A stretch of DNA of 61,915 nucleotides from contig JALQTJ010000006.1 in the NCBI GenBank assembly GCA_023264015.1, positions 1 through 61,915 on the forward strand, written 5' to 3'. Position numbers and translations under genes: made by a program. Position 1 is the first letter of the stretch. The number at the start of each line of letters is the position of its first letter. Source of the stretch: Flavobacteriaceae bacterium. Its GTDB lineage: Bacteria; Bacteroidota; Bacteroidia; Flavobacteriales; Flavobacteriaceae. The notes under the pieces are model-generated. The model was not told the origin of the DNA and ran no database searches. It saw only the letters and a list, made by a program, of their open reading frames with translations. Below are positions 44,374 to 53,105 of this stretch, in pieces.

Positions 44374-45255
44374 GGTTCCGAAAGAAGCGAAGTGATACCC
44401 TTGAGCCTCCAATTCTTTTCGATCTTTACTCGAAGCAAAACGTGTAGGATTCGTATGATTAAAGTGCGTAAACCACACTTTATTTTTCTCCTCGGTTTTT
44501 AAAGATGCTAGAAGCGAAGCGGTCTCGATTATGAACGGATGAGGTATTTCAGACATCGGCCTATTAATTTCACCGTCTTTTAAAAAGGTCCCATCAATTA
44601 AGGCAAAGTCGACTTCTTTTAAAAGCAATTCAAGAGACTGGTTCCAGACGCTCCATTTATCAATATCAGGTATATAGAGCAATTTTCTGCGCCTTCCTGA
44701 AATGAGAAATCCAACCGTTTCTGAGTATTCATCTCGGTGAGGCACAAGCAATGGGGTTATGTTTATGCTTTGATCAACTAGCATTTGTTTATTGGGGGAT
44801 AGAAGGATTAGTTGTATGTTTTCCAGAGCAATAAGTTGATCCCATGGTCCATTATTTGTTAAGAACTCACCCATTCTAGGCATCACGAACACGTCAGTTT
44901 TTCTCGTGTTAGCAGCCTCACGCCCTAGGTGTATAAGCCCTGTATAATGTCCCATATGCGCATGGGTTAAAAAAATCCCTTTAATTGGTGAGCGCGCTAT
45001 GCGCTCTAAATGTTGTGCTTGAATAACGTAGTCAGGTGTTGCATCAATTAAGTATGCAGAAGTATCGTTGTAAATTCCAAGGCTACTAATGTATTCATTA
45101 GGTTGAGGCACTGAGCAGCAATTCAGTTGGCATCCATATTGTGGTGAACCTCCATCTTGCAGGTTTCCTAGAACGATAACTTTCTGACTCCAAGAAACAG
45201 GAGTTAGAAGTGCTAAGCAAAACAGGTAAGTAAGAAATGATTTTGAGTGACTCAT
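44353..45255 (-). CDS. Exported PqqB-like metallo-beta-lactamase-fold protein
   Basis: A 300-residue exported protein (MSHSKSFLTYLFCLALLTPVSWSQ). The start of the mature part, VIVLGNLQDGGSPQYGCQLNCC, parallels the PqqB opening (GGGFPQ.NC..C). The metal motif reads LTHAHMGHYTGL at about residue 97: the three His of HxHxxH are kept but the usual Asp is Gly. Other signs are LLVPHRDEYSETVGFLI, LLYIPDIDKW and VWFTHFNHTNP. True PqqB is cytoplasmic and works with pqqA, C, D and E, none of which is seen here. So this is likely an exported hydrolase of unknown substrate rather than a PQQ enzyme. It starts 28 bases after the DUF819 gene on the same strand. Confidence 0.78.
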   Translation of the reverse strand: MSHSKSFLTYLFCLALLTPVSWSQKVIVLGNLQDGGSPQYGCQLNCCSVPQPNEYISSLGIYNDTSAYLIDATPDYVIQAQHLERIARSPIKGIFLTHAHMGHYTGLIHLGREAANTRKTDVFVMPRMGEFLTNNGPWDQLIALENIQLILLSPNKQMLVDQSINITPLLVPHRDEYSETVGFLISGRRRKLLYIPDIDKWSVWNQSLELLLKEVDFALIDGTFLKDGEINRPMSEIPHPFIIETASLLASLKTEEKNKVWFTHFNHTNPTRFASSKDRKELEAQGYHFASFGTEFNLED

Positions 45256-45282
45256 AAGATGATTAGATGAAAATTTTAGGGG

Positions 45283-46419
45283 TCACAATAAGGGTATGAA
45301 ATAATCAAAAAGCGTTAGTGTAATCAACCCCCAGAAAGTTCCCGTTACCATACTGATAATAGCCAAAACGACTGCATGAGGCATTAGTCTTTTGTCATAT
45401 GCTGAGGCAACAGCAGGGGCTGTTGAGACCCCACCAACATTTGCCATCGAAGCTAATGGCACCCACACGAGAGAAATTCTCATTTTGAGTGCCACCCAAA
45501 ATGAGATTATAAATTGTACCAGAATCCAAAGGACAAGAAAGAGCAGTAAGGGGGTATTAAAACTCAACTGGCTAAACTCAAGTTTTAATCCTAAAATGCT
45601 CATAACAGCAATAATAAATACCTTACTGAGCTTTTGGAGAATCCTATGATCCCAAAATTTAAAAAGATTGCCAAACAATAAGCCTAGAATACTGTAGATT
45701 ACAATTCTTTGCAGAAAAGAAAGTGGAATCGGATATAATGCCAAAAAACCTACCCCTAAAATTGATAAAGTGAGTATACGATTTTTTGGACTCAATTTTA
45801 TCTCATCTTCTGGTGCATATTTCAACTCATTTCTTTTGAAGCGTTGATTGAAATAGGTGGTTTTCTTGATCCATTGAAACATACCTATAGTCCAAAGGTT
45901 TACGATAATATTATCCAGTATAAGTACTGAGACAAAAAGTGATTCTGGGGTGTTAGCGAGTTCTTTGAGCACTAGCATTGAACTGCTTCCGCCAATCCAA
46001 CTTCCGACAACAGGCTGTGAGGCAGTATACCCTTTTTCTACGATAAAAAAGTGGTGGAAGTCTGTATTGAAATGAGAAAGTAAAACTCCTAATACTACGG
46101 GGCAGAGTGCAATAATAGCTGAACTGATTACAAAAAAGAGTAAAGGCCGGGCTCCAACAATTCTTAATTCATTGAGATGCATTGATGCCATTGCTGCAAG
46201 GACGGTAAGGGGCAAAAGCAGTTGCTTACTAAAGTCGTGAATGACATGATCATTTACAATATTCAAAAACAATGAATTCAATAGGGCTGGCAATAGGTAG
46301 GCCAGAAGCACTGCAGGCACCCATCTGGTTAGCACTTCAAAACGAATAGAGCGCTCTATTTTTAGGACCATTATGATTGTCCCAATTAAAAGAATCCCAA
46401 GCAACAGGTTAGTTATCAT
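45283..46419 (-). CDS. DUF819-family membrane transporter-like protein
   Basis: A 378-residue protein with about ten to eleven membrane helices, from MITNLLLGILLIGTIIMVL to FWGLITLTLFDYFIPLL. The segments GSWIGGSSSMLVLKELA and LASMANVGGVSTAPAVASAY match DUF819 (YjcL-like), a family of inner-membrane proteins with a transporter-like inverted repeat; no substrate is established. ATG 46419 overlaps the end of the M20 peptidase gene by 11 bases, so the two are translationally coupled; peptide or amino-acid movement is therefore a reasonable guess. The start at 46467 would add a long tail inside the neighbour. Confidence 0.83.
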   Translation of the reverse strand: MITNLLLGILLIGTIIMVLKIERSIRFEVLTRWVPAVLLAYLLPALLNSLFLNIVNDHVIHDFSKQLLLPLTVLAAMASMHLNELRIVGARPLLFFVISSAIIALCPVVLGVLLSHFNTDFHHFFIVEKGYTASQPVVGSWIGGSSSMLVLKELANTPESLFVSVLILDNIIVNLWTIGMFQWIKKTTYFNQRFKRNELKYAPEDEIKLSPKNRILTLSILGVGFLALYPIPLSFLQRIVIYSILGLLFGNLFKFWDHRILQKLSKVFIIAVMSILGLKLEFSQLSFNTPLLLFLVLWILVQFIISFWVALKMRISLVWVPLASMANVGGVSTAPAVASAYDKRLMPHAVVLAIISMVTGTFWGLITLTLFDYFIPLL

Positions 46420-47938
46420 CCTTAAAATCTGTGGTGAAAATTCCAAGTAGCGACTGTATACCTTCAAATAGATTTTTCAGTGCAATATTTTCATTTGGAC
46501 CGTGAATATTGGCATCTGGATTTGGAATCCTTAGGGCTATTGCATCAATATTTAATGTTTTTATAAAACTGGCTATGGGTTGAGATCCTCCGGTAGTGGT
46601 AAGTTTTAGTACCTCGTTCTGGTGAAGCCCTTTTTTGATGCCTTCTTCGAACCAATCACCCAGTCTAGAGTTTAAAGGAGTTCTAAATGCTACCGACCCA
46701 GTGCTGGTTTGGATACGAACAAGTTTTAAAGTTTTAGCCCTTTGCTCATTAGTGGCTTCTGATTCAATTACGGTGTACCCCTGTTTTTTCAAGTGGTTTC
46801 GTATGTATTCGAATTGGCGCTTTGCAGGAGTTTCGGGGGTAAGTCGCATTTCAAAAACAGCACTGACTGAGGATGGAATCCTAGTAAGCCCTTTGGTTTT
46901 CCCATCGTTCGCAAAGTAATCTCTTATTATAAGGCTTGGATGGTGAAATGCTTGTTGGGGATGGATGTAATGTTTTAAAAGAGGTTTGCCAAGTCTATTT
47001 TCAAGTTCATCGTAACCCCCATATTGTAATTCTTTTAAATAAGAAAGTTCTTCTGCGCTGTCGCTGTACGGATCGAAACCCTCAATAAGCACGTTTTGAT
47101 CATTGTCCATCATTGAGGCAACAATCTGATTCATTTCTACCCAAGGATTTGGAATAATTGAGCCGTATTGCCCACTATGTAGGTCTACTAGGCCTGCATA
47201 CGTAGTCAGGGTAAAGGTGGCTATACCTCTTGCACCGTATGTAAGTGTGGGTACATTTGCCAATGAGCGGGTACCGTCAAGAATGAGCAATCCATCTGCG
47301 TTAAATTTGTTGCGATACGATTGAACGAAAGAACTCAATGTTTTTGATCCCTTTTCTTCTGCGGTATCTCCTATTATTTTAATGGTTACAGAAGGTTTGA
47401 TATCACTTTCAAAGAGTGAGCGCAGTGCCGCTAACAAAGAAAAAGTCGGCCCTTTTGAGTCTGAAGCTCCCCGGGCAAAAACATAGTCATCTTCAGAAAA
47501 GACACGCTCATCTTCTGAGCTTGAAATCGGAAAAAATGTACCGTTGTTCTTTTGTTTTATAACGGGTACAAAGGGGTCAGATTGGTTCCAATTCGGGGCG
47601 TATACGTCAAGCGCATCAAGTTGCAGGTAAATGAGCAGGGTGTGCGGAGCACCTTCATTAAACACCCCATAGAGATAATCCACTTCTTGAAAATGAATGA
47701 GTTCTGTCGTAACCCCGGATTCTTCTAGGTGATCTCTTACGAACAATAGATTTTTCTCTATGCCATCAGGATCGTCAGATTCATTTGGCAAGGATAGGTA
47801 TTCTAGAAATTCTTCAACGACTTCTTTTTTATTAAATACTGGGATTGCGCTTTGGGCATGAGAATACAGCGAGAAAAAAAGAAGTGCAGCTCCGATTAAG
47901 GAGCTGCACTTCTTCAAAATGGATTGAGCCCTTAGCAC
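46409..47938 (-). CDS. Exported M20-family peptidase with His-to-Gln at a metal site
   Basis: A 509-residue exported protein (signal MLRAQSILKKCSSLIGAALL FFSLYSHAQ, cleaved after about 29). M20 signs are YLQLDALDVYAPNWNQSDPF at about residue 106, ARGASDSKGPTFSLL at about 158 with the bridging Asp, DTAEEKGSKTL at about 192 with the catalytic Glu, and LDGTR. The first block has Gln where the usual metal-binding His stands (GHYD-type), a change I have seen in a Bacteroidota subgroup. The signal-peptide codons contain a perfect terminator hairpin (47879-47914). Ten bases separate it from the upstream gene. It is coupled to the DUF819 gene downstream. Dipeptide or acylated amino acid cleavage is likely. 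Confidence 0.83.
   Translation of the reverse strand: MLRAQSILKKCSSLIGAALLFFSLYSHAQSAIPVFNKKEVVEEFLEYLSLPNESDDPDGIEKNLLFVRDHLEESGVTTELIHFQEVDYLYGVFNEGAPHTLLIYLQLDALDVYAPNWNQSDPFVPVIKQKNNGTFFPISSSEDERVFSEDDYVFARGASDSKGPTFSLLAALRSLFESDIKPSVTIKIIGDTAEEKGSKTLSSFVQSYRNKFNADGLLILDGTRSLANVPTLTYGARGIATFTLTTYAGLVDLHSGQYGSIIPNPWVEMNQIVASMMDNDQNVLIEGFDPYSDSAEELSYLKELQYGGYDELENRLGKPLLKHYIHPQQAFHHPSLIIRDYFANDGKTKGLTRIPSSVSAVFEMRLTPETPAKRQFEYIRNHLKKQGYTVIESEATNEQRAKTLKLVRIQTSTGSVAFRTPLNSRLGDWFEEGIKKGLHQNEVLKLTTTGGSQPIASFIKTLNIDAIALRIPNPDANIHGPNENIALKNLFEGIQSLLGIFTTDFKDDN
47879..47914 (-). terminator. Perfect intrinsic terminator inside signal-peptide codons
   Basis: On the minus strand, AAGAAGTGCAGCTCC (47914-47900), a 6-base loop TTAATC, and GGAGCTGCACTTCTT (47893-47879) form a perfect 15-bp, GC-containing stem followed at once by a run of seven T (47880-47874). 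This is the strongest intrinsic terminator in the window. It lies 25 to 60 bases into the M20 coding sequence, within the signal-peptide region, just downstream of the propeller-amidohydrolase gene. A downstream in-frame start giving a signal peptide does not exist, so the hairpin and the gene truly overlap. Confidence 0.85.
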
Positions 47939-47948
47939 CTACTTAAAA

Positions 47949-50900
47949 TTATTTAAGCCCTGGCAGGTCGGCCGATGGGGCCTTTTGAGTCCAAGGATAT
48001 TCTTGCTTTTTAAAGGTTGGATACAGCTGGTCTAACGATTCTCCGTCGTAAACAAAACCATTCTTCACGACCATTTTTACTGTGTTAGTATGGCGAATAT
48101 CTTCGAGCGGATTTTTCTCTAAGATTACCATATCAGCAAGTTTTCCGACCTCGATACTCCCTATATCTTTTGAAAGTCCGATGGCTTCAGCCCCGAGGAT
48201 CGTAGCTATGCGTAAGGCGTTGAAATTTGAAATTCCACCGCTTTGCATGCTCCACAGTTCCCAGTGGTACCCGAGCCCTTGAAGTTGTCCGTGAGAACCT
48301 ACTCCGGCTAATCCTCCTGCCTCTACAAGATCTTTCACAAAAACTGCATGATCGTCAAAAACGTGCTCTTCTCTCATGAACCATCCGGCGTTTCGGCGAC
48401 GTGATTTTGAGTCCAATTCAGATTTAGGAGTGAATCTATTCAGTTTCGGATCGCCGTTTACGGGTTCAGTGGCATAGTAGTAGTTCTCTGCCCATGGACC
48501 TCCATAGGCGACCAATAGGGTTGGCGTGTATGCAGTGTTTGAGAAAGTCACAAAGTCGATAAAATCTTTATAAAGCGGATAGATCGGGAAACTGTGTTCG
48601 TGGCCTGGGTATCCGTCTAAGATTTGGGTCACGTTGAGCTTAAAGTCAAGCCCTCCTTCGGTAGTAGGCATGAGCTTTTGTTCTCTTGCCGCCTCAATGA
48701 TCCACTGACGGTGTTTTCTATTCCCCGTCAAATACATTTTGATCGTTTTTGTATTGTAGTATTTCGAATACTGTTTCAGTACTTCTCTCGCATGGTCTAG
48801 GCTCTTAATGTTATAACCCCAGTATCCTACTCCAGGTCCTGTAGAGTAAATTCGGGGTCCTGCAATCATTCCGGCCTCTACCATATCGGCATAAGTCAAT
48901 ACATCGGTGGTTCCGGTTTGCGGATCTCTGGTAGTGGTGACTCCGTACGCTAGATTTGCGGCGTACGCCCACACATGGTTCTTGTGAAGGCCCCAGCTTG
49001 GTCTGAGGTGAGCATGGGTGTCAACAAAACCAGGAAGTAGGTAGGCTCCTTCTAAGTCAATAACGATGGCGTCTTCAGGATAAGAGGCGGTCTCTCCATT
49101 GGCAAGTACTTCAGTGATACGATTGGCATTTACTACCACCGTAGCATTTTCAATTACCGTTTCTGAATCGGTCATCGGAATCAAGGTGGCCCCTGTGTAA
49201 ACCACTGTTTTGTCGGGTATGGCACGCTCAACCTCTACCGCAACGGCTGACTCTACTGCTGTATAAGCCTTTGGCCCTTCGTCAGCTTTTTCATCTTTTT
49301 CGTCGTTATCTTCCTTTTCGTCAGCCTCTTTTGATTTTTCATCTTGCGCTTTTTTGTAGGCCTCTATCTCTAGATCGCGGGCCTCTGCATCAGCAATGCT
49401 GTAGGTGAAAAGGGTGCTTCCAAGGGTCCAGTACACCGTGTTTCCGTCTGAAGACCAAGATGGAAATTCTCCACCCATAGTGGTAAGCTTTCTTGAAGGA
49501 AAGGCCGCGTTATCAGGATCTTTAACATTGATTTTTACGCCATCTGGACCGACTTTAGGCACGGTAACAATGTAGATGTCATTGTTGATCTTAGCCAGTG
49601 CATATTCACCCTTCGGCGCTCTGAGTAAAGTGCTCGCCTTTGAAGGTTTTCGCGCAGGGGCCTCAGGCTCATCTGAGAGCATATGGTTGTCGGTATATAC
49701 CGAGCCGTAAACTGTAATACCATCTACAGCAACATAGGTTTTCTCGTCTGTACCGTCAAAGCGAATCGATACGAGCGATCCGTCTTTGTTGAGGTATATG
49801 CGACCGTCATTTTGCGCAAAATGGGCCGATGAGTATCCGTCAGCCTTTACAATGAAGTTTTCTGATGCCATCGGTTTTGGCTCAAACCATACTAAATCGG
49901 CTTTTGATCTGAAGGCATAAGGTCCATCTGAGTCTTCAAACTGCTGTTTCTGCCCTTTAAATACAACCAAACGGTTGGTGTTGCTCCATACCGGATCTTG
50001 ATAAACCGCAGCTTGTCTGCTTATGCGGATCGCCTTAGATCTTGGTTTGATGGCTACTGTGTATAAATGACCACCTTCTTCTTCGCTCCAGGTTACAAAT
50101 GCTACTTTTTTACCATCGGGACTCCATGTTGGCATGGCTTCGGTAAAGTCAAAAGCGGTTAATCGTCGAACACTCTTGGTTTTTAGATCCATGAGATATA
50201 CGCGATTCAATGCTGTGAAAGCCAGATGCGACTGATCGGGTGAAACCACAGCATCTCGTATTTGGGTTACTGAGAATGTCGGTTTGTCTTCAATCGGATA
50301 ATCAAACTTTAATTGTGGGCCAAGGGCCACTTTTTCATTGATACTAAAAGCAATCTCTTCGATGCGTGGTTCATCGAGATAGATTCTATTCAATTTACCT
50401 CCAAAAGAGGCGATCACCGATTTACTGTCAGGAGTAAATGACATTGCTGGTAGCACTCCCAGAGGTGCGATAGACTCTTGCTCATCACGCTGAACTGGAT
50501 ACGCAAGCCAACGCTCGTCTCCTGAATTCAGGTCTCTAAGAATCAACCCTGTTTCATCGTTGTGACGTGAACCGTAAACTAACCAGCGCCCATCAGGAGA
50601 AAGGGTAGGACTAAAGGCCGAGCCATAACGACTGGTCATGGTCGCTCTTTTTCCGTCTTTCAAGTCGTAGGTTCCTAATTGGTATTGTGGAAGGTTAGCA
50701 TTGTATTGCCAGGCATTTTGACGTTGTGAATACCAAATGTGATTTCCGTCTGGGCTAAAAGTGGGTTCTGAAATTTTCAGATTATCGGGTTGGTCTATGA
50801 GTTGTGTTCCAGCCCCTCCTTCTTTATGGTAGAGGTGCAATTTGAAGTTTCTTGTTCCCTTCACTACAGCAATGTAGTCGCCGTCAGGTGACCAGTCTGC

Positions 50901-51287
50901 TGACTGCATATTAAAGGTGTCGCCCTTAGTCACCTGTAGCGTGTCTTGCTTAATTCGATCAATAATCCAAGCGTTATTGCCTCCGCTTCGATCAGATATG
51001 AACAGAATCGAGTTTCCGTCAGGGGAGTATTTCGGATGTGAATCAAACGCCAGTCCTTCAGTAATTCTGGTGGCATCACCTCCGTCCATGGGAAGCTCGT
51101 AAATATCCCCAAGTAGGTCAAAAACTATTTTGTCTCCTGAAGGATGCACGTCAACAGACATCCAGGTTCCTGAGGTTGTAGAGAGCTCGAAGAATCTCTC
51201 AGCTTTAAGGGGTAATCCTTTTTTCTCTTTTTGTGAAAAGCTTAGAATTGGGATAGCAAGTAAAAGGGGTAACAGTTTAGTTCTCAT
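47949..51287 (-). CDS. Exported beta-propeller plus amidohydrolase protein
   Basis: A 1112-residue exported protein (MRTKLLPLLLAIPILSFSQ). The N-terminal 630 residues hold PD40/WD40-like propeller blades of the TolB/tricorn type (DVHPSGDKIVFDLLGDIYEL, KYSPDGNSILFISDRSGGNN, TWSPDGKKVAFVTWSEEEGG, PSWSSDGNTVYWTLGS). A very acidic lysine-rich linker (about 640-665, SKEADEKEDNDEKDEKADEG) leads to an amidohydrolase domain with GFVDTHAHLRPSWG (HxH at about 758), GLDFKLNVTQILDGYPGHEH and IGSIEVGKLADMVILEKNPL. This fusion is a known exported family. ATG 51287 starts the signal; upstream codons are rejected. CTCAA-TTT-TTGAG lies just before it, sharing a 12-base core with the 15461 palindrome. A di- or tripeptide amide substrate is plausible. 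Confidence 0.85.
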   Translation of the reverse strand: MRTKLLPLLLAIPILSFSQKEKKGLPLKAERFFELSTTSGTWMSVDVHPSGDKIVFDLLGDIYELPMDGGDATRITEGLAFDSHPKYSPDGNSILFISDRSGGNNAWIIDRIKQDTLQVTKGDTFNMQSADWSPDGDYIAVVKGTRNFKLHLYHKEGGAGTQLIDQPDNLKISEPTFSPDGNHIWYSQRQNAWQYNANLPQYQLGTYDLKDGKRATMTSRYGSAFSPTLSPDGRWLVYGSRHNDETGLILRDLNSGDERWLAYPVQRDEQESIAPLGVLPAMSFTPDSKSVIASFGGKLNRIYLDEPRIEEIAFSINEKVALGPQLKFDYPIEDKPTFSVTQIRDAVVSPDQSHLAFTALNRVYLMDLKTKSVRRLTAFDFTEAMPTWSPDGKKVAFVTWSEEEGGHLYTVAIKPRSKAIRISRQAAVYQDPVWSNTNRLVVFKGQKQQFEDSDGPYAFRSKADLVWFEPKPMASENFIVKADGYSSAHFAQNDGRIYLNKDGSLVSIRFDGTDEKTYVAVDGITVYGSVYTDNHMLSDEPEAPARKPSKASTLLRAPKGEYALAKINNDIYIVTVPKVGPDGVKINVKDPDNAAFPSRKLTTMGGEFPSWSSDGNTVYWTLGSTLFTYSIADAEARDLEIEAYKKAQDEKSKEADEKEDNDEKDEKADEGPKAYTAVESAVAVEVERAIPDKTVVYTGATLIPMTDSETVIENATVVVNANRITEVLANGETASYPEDAIVIDLEGAYLLPGFVDTHAHLRPSWGLHKNHVWAYAANLAYGVTTTRDPQTGTTDVLTYADMVEAGMIAGPRIYSTGPGVGYWGYNIKSLDHAREVLKQYSKYYNTKTIKMYLTGNRKHRQWIIEAAREQKLMPTTEGGLDFKLNVTQILDGYPGHEHSFPIYPLYKDFIDFVTFSNTAYTPTLLVAYGGPWAENYYYATEPVNGDPKLNRFTPKSELDSKSRRRNAGWFMREEHVFDDHAVFVKDLVEAGGLAGVGSHGQLQGLGYHWELWSMQSGGISNFNALRIATILGAEAIGLSKDIGSIEVGKLADMVILEKNPLEDIRHTNTVKMVVKNGFVYDGESLDQLYPTFKKQEYPWTQKAPSADLPGLK

Positions 51288-51396
51288 CGTCTCAAAAATT
51301 GAGATCTGAAGATAGCTATTTTCAAAGTTCACCTTAACCCCTGACAGATAAATCTAATTGTGGTACTCGCCAAAAATGAAAAAGCCACCTCAAACC

Positions 51397-52881
51397 TTAC
51401 TGAACAAATTTCACCCCTAAACCATAAATGATAGATTCTAATCCGTCTGATCTGTAATAATGCTGGAACCTAAAGTCAATATTCTTTAATCCAAACCCTA
51501 AGGCACGAACATTGGTAAAAATGTCTTTGTACGAAATCCCAAACCCTACTTGTTGGCTATCGAAGGCCGAAAGGTCGTAATCAGAGGTGTAAAATTTATC
51601 TGTAGAAAGGTGTTCTCCAAAGGGTTTGAAGTAGGTGGCTTGGGTTTGCTGATAGAATCTATAACTCGGATAAACCGTCCATTTCATTGAGAGTTTGATC
51701 GGAAGCTCCACAGAGGCTGTATGGGCTTGGATACCCCAATCATCGTAATAATAACGATAAAATGTTCTTAGCGTAAGGCGGTCGTTTAGATACATGTTCA
51801 GTCGTGCACCTACAGGTATTTTTAATCTTGTATCTGGCATTCTTTCTATATCGTCAGCCAATCTGAATACCCCATAATTATTAGGTGAGGTGTAATTCGG
51901 AATGAACGAAGCATTTCCGATGTAATAATTCGGAGTGTCTTTAAAGTAGATTCTATGATAAGGTGTAGAGAGTAGCCCTTGCTGTACTACAAGATCTGCA
52001 TCCAAAGCGAACTGGACGCGGCTGGATAGAATCTGAGAGAAAGAAGCAGATAGGGTTACAGAGGATCTATTGTTATTCGTCCAGGCTGAGAATTTGTTGG
52101 GTAAGTAAGAGTCGCTCACTGCTCCTCCCTGGTTGATGAGGGGCACTCCCTGGAAATAACCACTTGATAAGAAGTTGCTTCCATACTTTTTGTACTCGTG
52201 TAACTCAGTAGGATAAATAGGATACCAGCGATCTAAATACACTTTTGCCTTTATGCTTAATTCAGTATTCTTTTCATTGAAAAGACCCGTCCAAGATCCT
52301 CCAAGACCATAAGAACGATAATCGTATTCTGTTGATGCGTAGGCATTCGCATTCCAAAGTGTATTTCGGTCATCAGAATAATCTGTGATACTAGCACTCA
52401 CGTACTTTAAGGCATCTTTTCTAGAGGCTCCAGAAGAGGCAAACCACGGCGTTCCTAGGGTTACAGTTTCTACGTTATTATTGGTGACCACAGCAGTGGA
52501 TGCCCCAGAAGGAATAAGAGGGGTAGAGGACTTAGAGGGGGTTACGCCATAATTGCTAGCTTGATTTGAGCTTACCGGAAAACCCATAAAAGGGTTGATA
52601 TTGCTCGAAGAGGCTGAGGTATAGGTAGAAATTCCAGATTCTACGTTTAGTACCGTGTCTTCATTGAGAGGAACAGTAACCACTAGAGTCGGCGTAGAGT
52701 TTGTAAGGGCTTCGGTACCCATACCGCCTCCTACCGCACCGTGGATTCCTTCTTGAGCATAATAGCTGAATAAGGTTTGGATTTCGGTAGACTCCAACAC
52801 CTTCTTTTTATATGGTGTCGAAGTCTGTCCGAAAGTCCACGTAATCAAACTAACACTTACGATAAAAAATAATTTTTTCAT
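51397..52881 (-). CDS. DUF3570 outer-membrane protein
   Basis: A 494-residue exported protein (MKKLFFIVSVSLITWTFGQ) of the DUF3570 family. The mature part begins with a serine/threonine/glycine-rich region (YTSASSSNINPFMGFPVSSN, IPSGASTAVVT, FASSGASRKDALKYVSAS), then alternates beta strands to the end (SIIYGLGVKFVQ), as in an outer-membrane barrel. The SGAST (about 125-129) and SGASR (about 150-154) motifs resemble sites modified by ApbE flavin transferases, and apbE lies two genes upstream. The gene is last in a tight operon, eight bases after DUF4266. Function is not established. Confidence 0.85.
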   Translation of the reverse strand: MKKLFFIVSVSLITWTFGQTSTPYKKKVLESTEIQTLFSYYAQEGIHGAVGGGMGTEALTNSTPTLVVTVPLNEDTVLNVESGISTYTSASSSNINPFMGFPVSSNQASNYGVTPSKSSTPLIPSGASTAVVTNNNVETVTLGTPWFASSGASRKDALKYVSASITDYSDDRNTLWNANAYASTEYDYRSYGLGGSWTGLFNEKNTELSIKAKVYLDRWYPIYPTELHEYKKYGSNFLSSGYFQGVPLINQGGAVSDSYLPNKFSAWTNNNRSSVTLSASFSQILSSRVQFALDADLVVQQGLLSTPYHRIYFKDTPNYYIGNASFIPNYTSPNNYGVFRLADDIERMPDTRLKIPVGARLNMYLNDRLTLRTFYRYYYDDWGIQAHTASVELPIKLSMKWTVYPSYRFYQQTQATYFKPFGEHLSTDKFYTSDYDLSAFDSQQVGFGISYKDIFTNVRALGFGLKNIDFRFQHYYRSDGLESIIYGLGVKFVQ

Positions 52882-52889
52882 GATCCCTT

Positions 52890-53105
52890 CTAATTGCATC
52901 CGCATCCGCCTCCGGTTTTACCACCATTTGCTCCGGCTGCTGCCTCGCGATATACCTGGAAGTTCATTTCAAAACGCTCAAGAGATTTTCCGACCAAAGC
53001 CATTTCTTCATCATTGATGTAGATTTTTTCGTATTCTTTGAGCACGGTGCAACTCTGAGAGAGCGCGACTATTGCGAGAAATAATAGAATTTTTAAGTAG
53101 TTCAT
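52890..53105 (-). CDS. DUF4266 small lipoprotein
   Basis: A 71-residue lipoprotein (MNYLKILLFLAIVALSQSC). The mature part is short: TVLKEYEKIYINDEEMALVG, ERFEMNFQVYREAAAGANGG and the terminal glycine-cysteine cluster KTGGGCGCN, the hallmark of DUF4266. Its start overlaps the stop of apbE by four bases and it precedes DUF3570. DUF4266, DUF3570 and ApbE commonly occur together in Bacteroidota and Proteobacteria. The closing CGC could bind metal or be a thiol target of the thioredoxin-like protein two genes upstream; that is inference. Confidence 0.88.
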   Translation of the reverse strand: MNYLKILLFLAIVALSQSCTVLKEYEKIYINDEEMALVGKSLERFEMNFQVYREAAAGANGGKTGGGCGCN

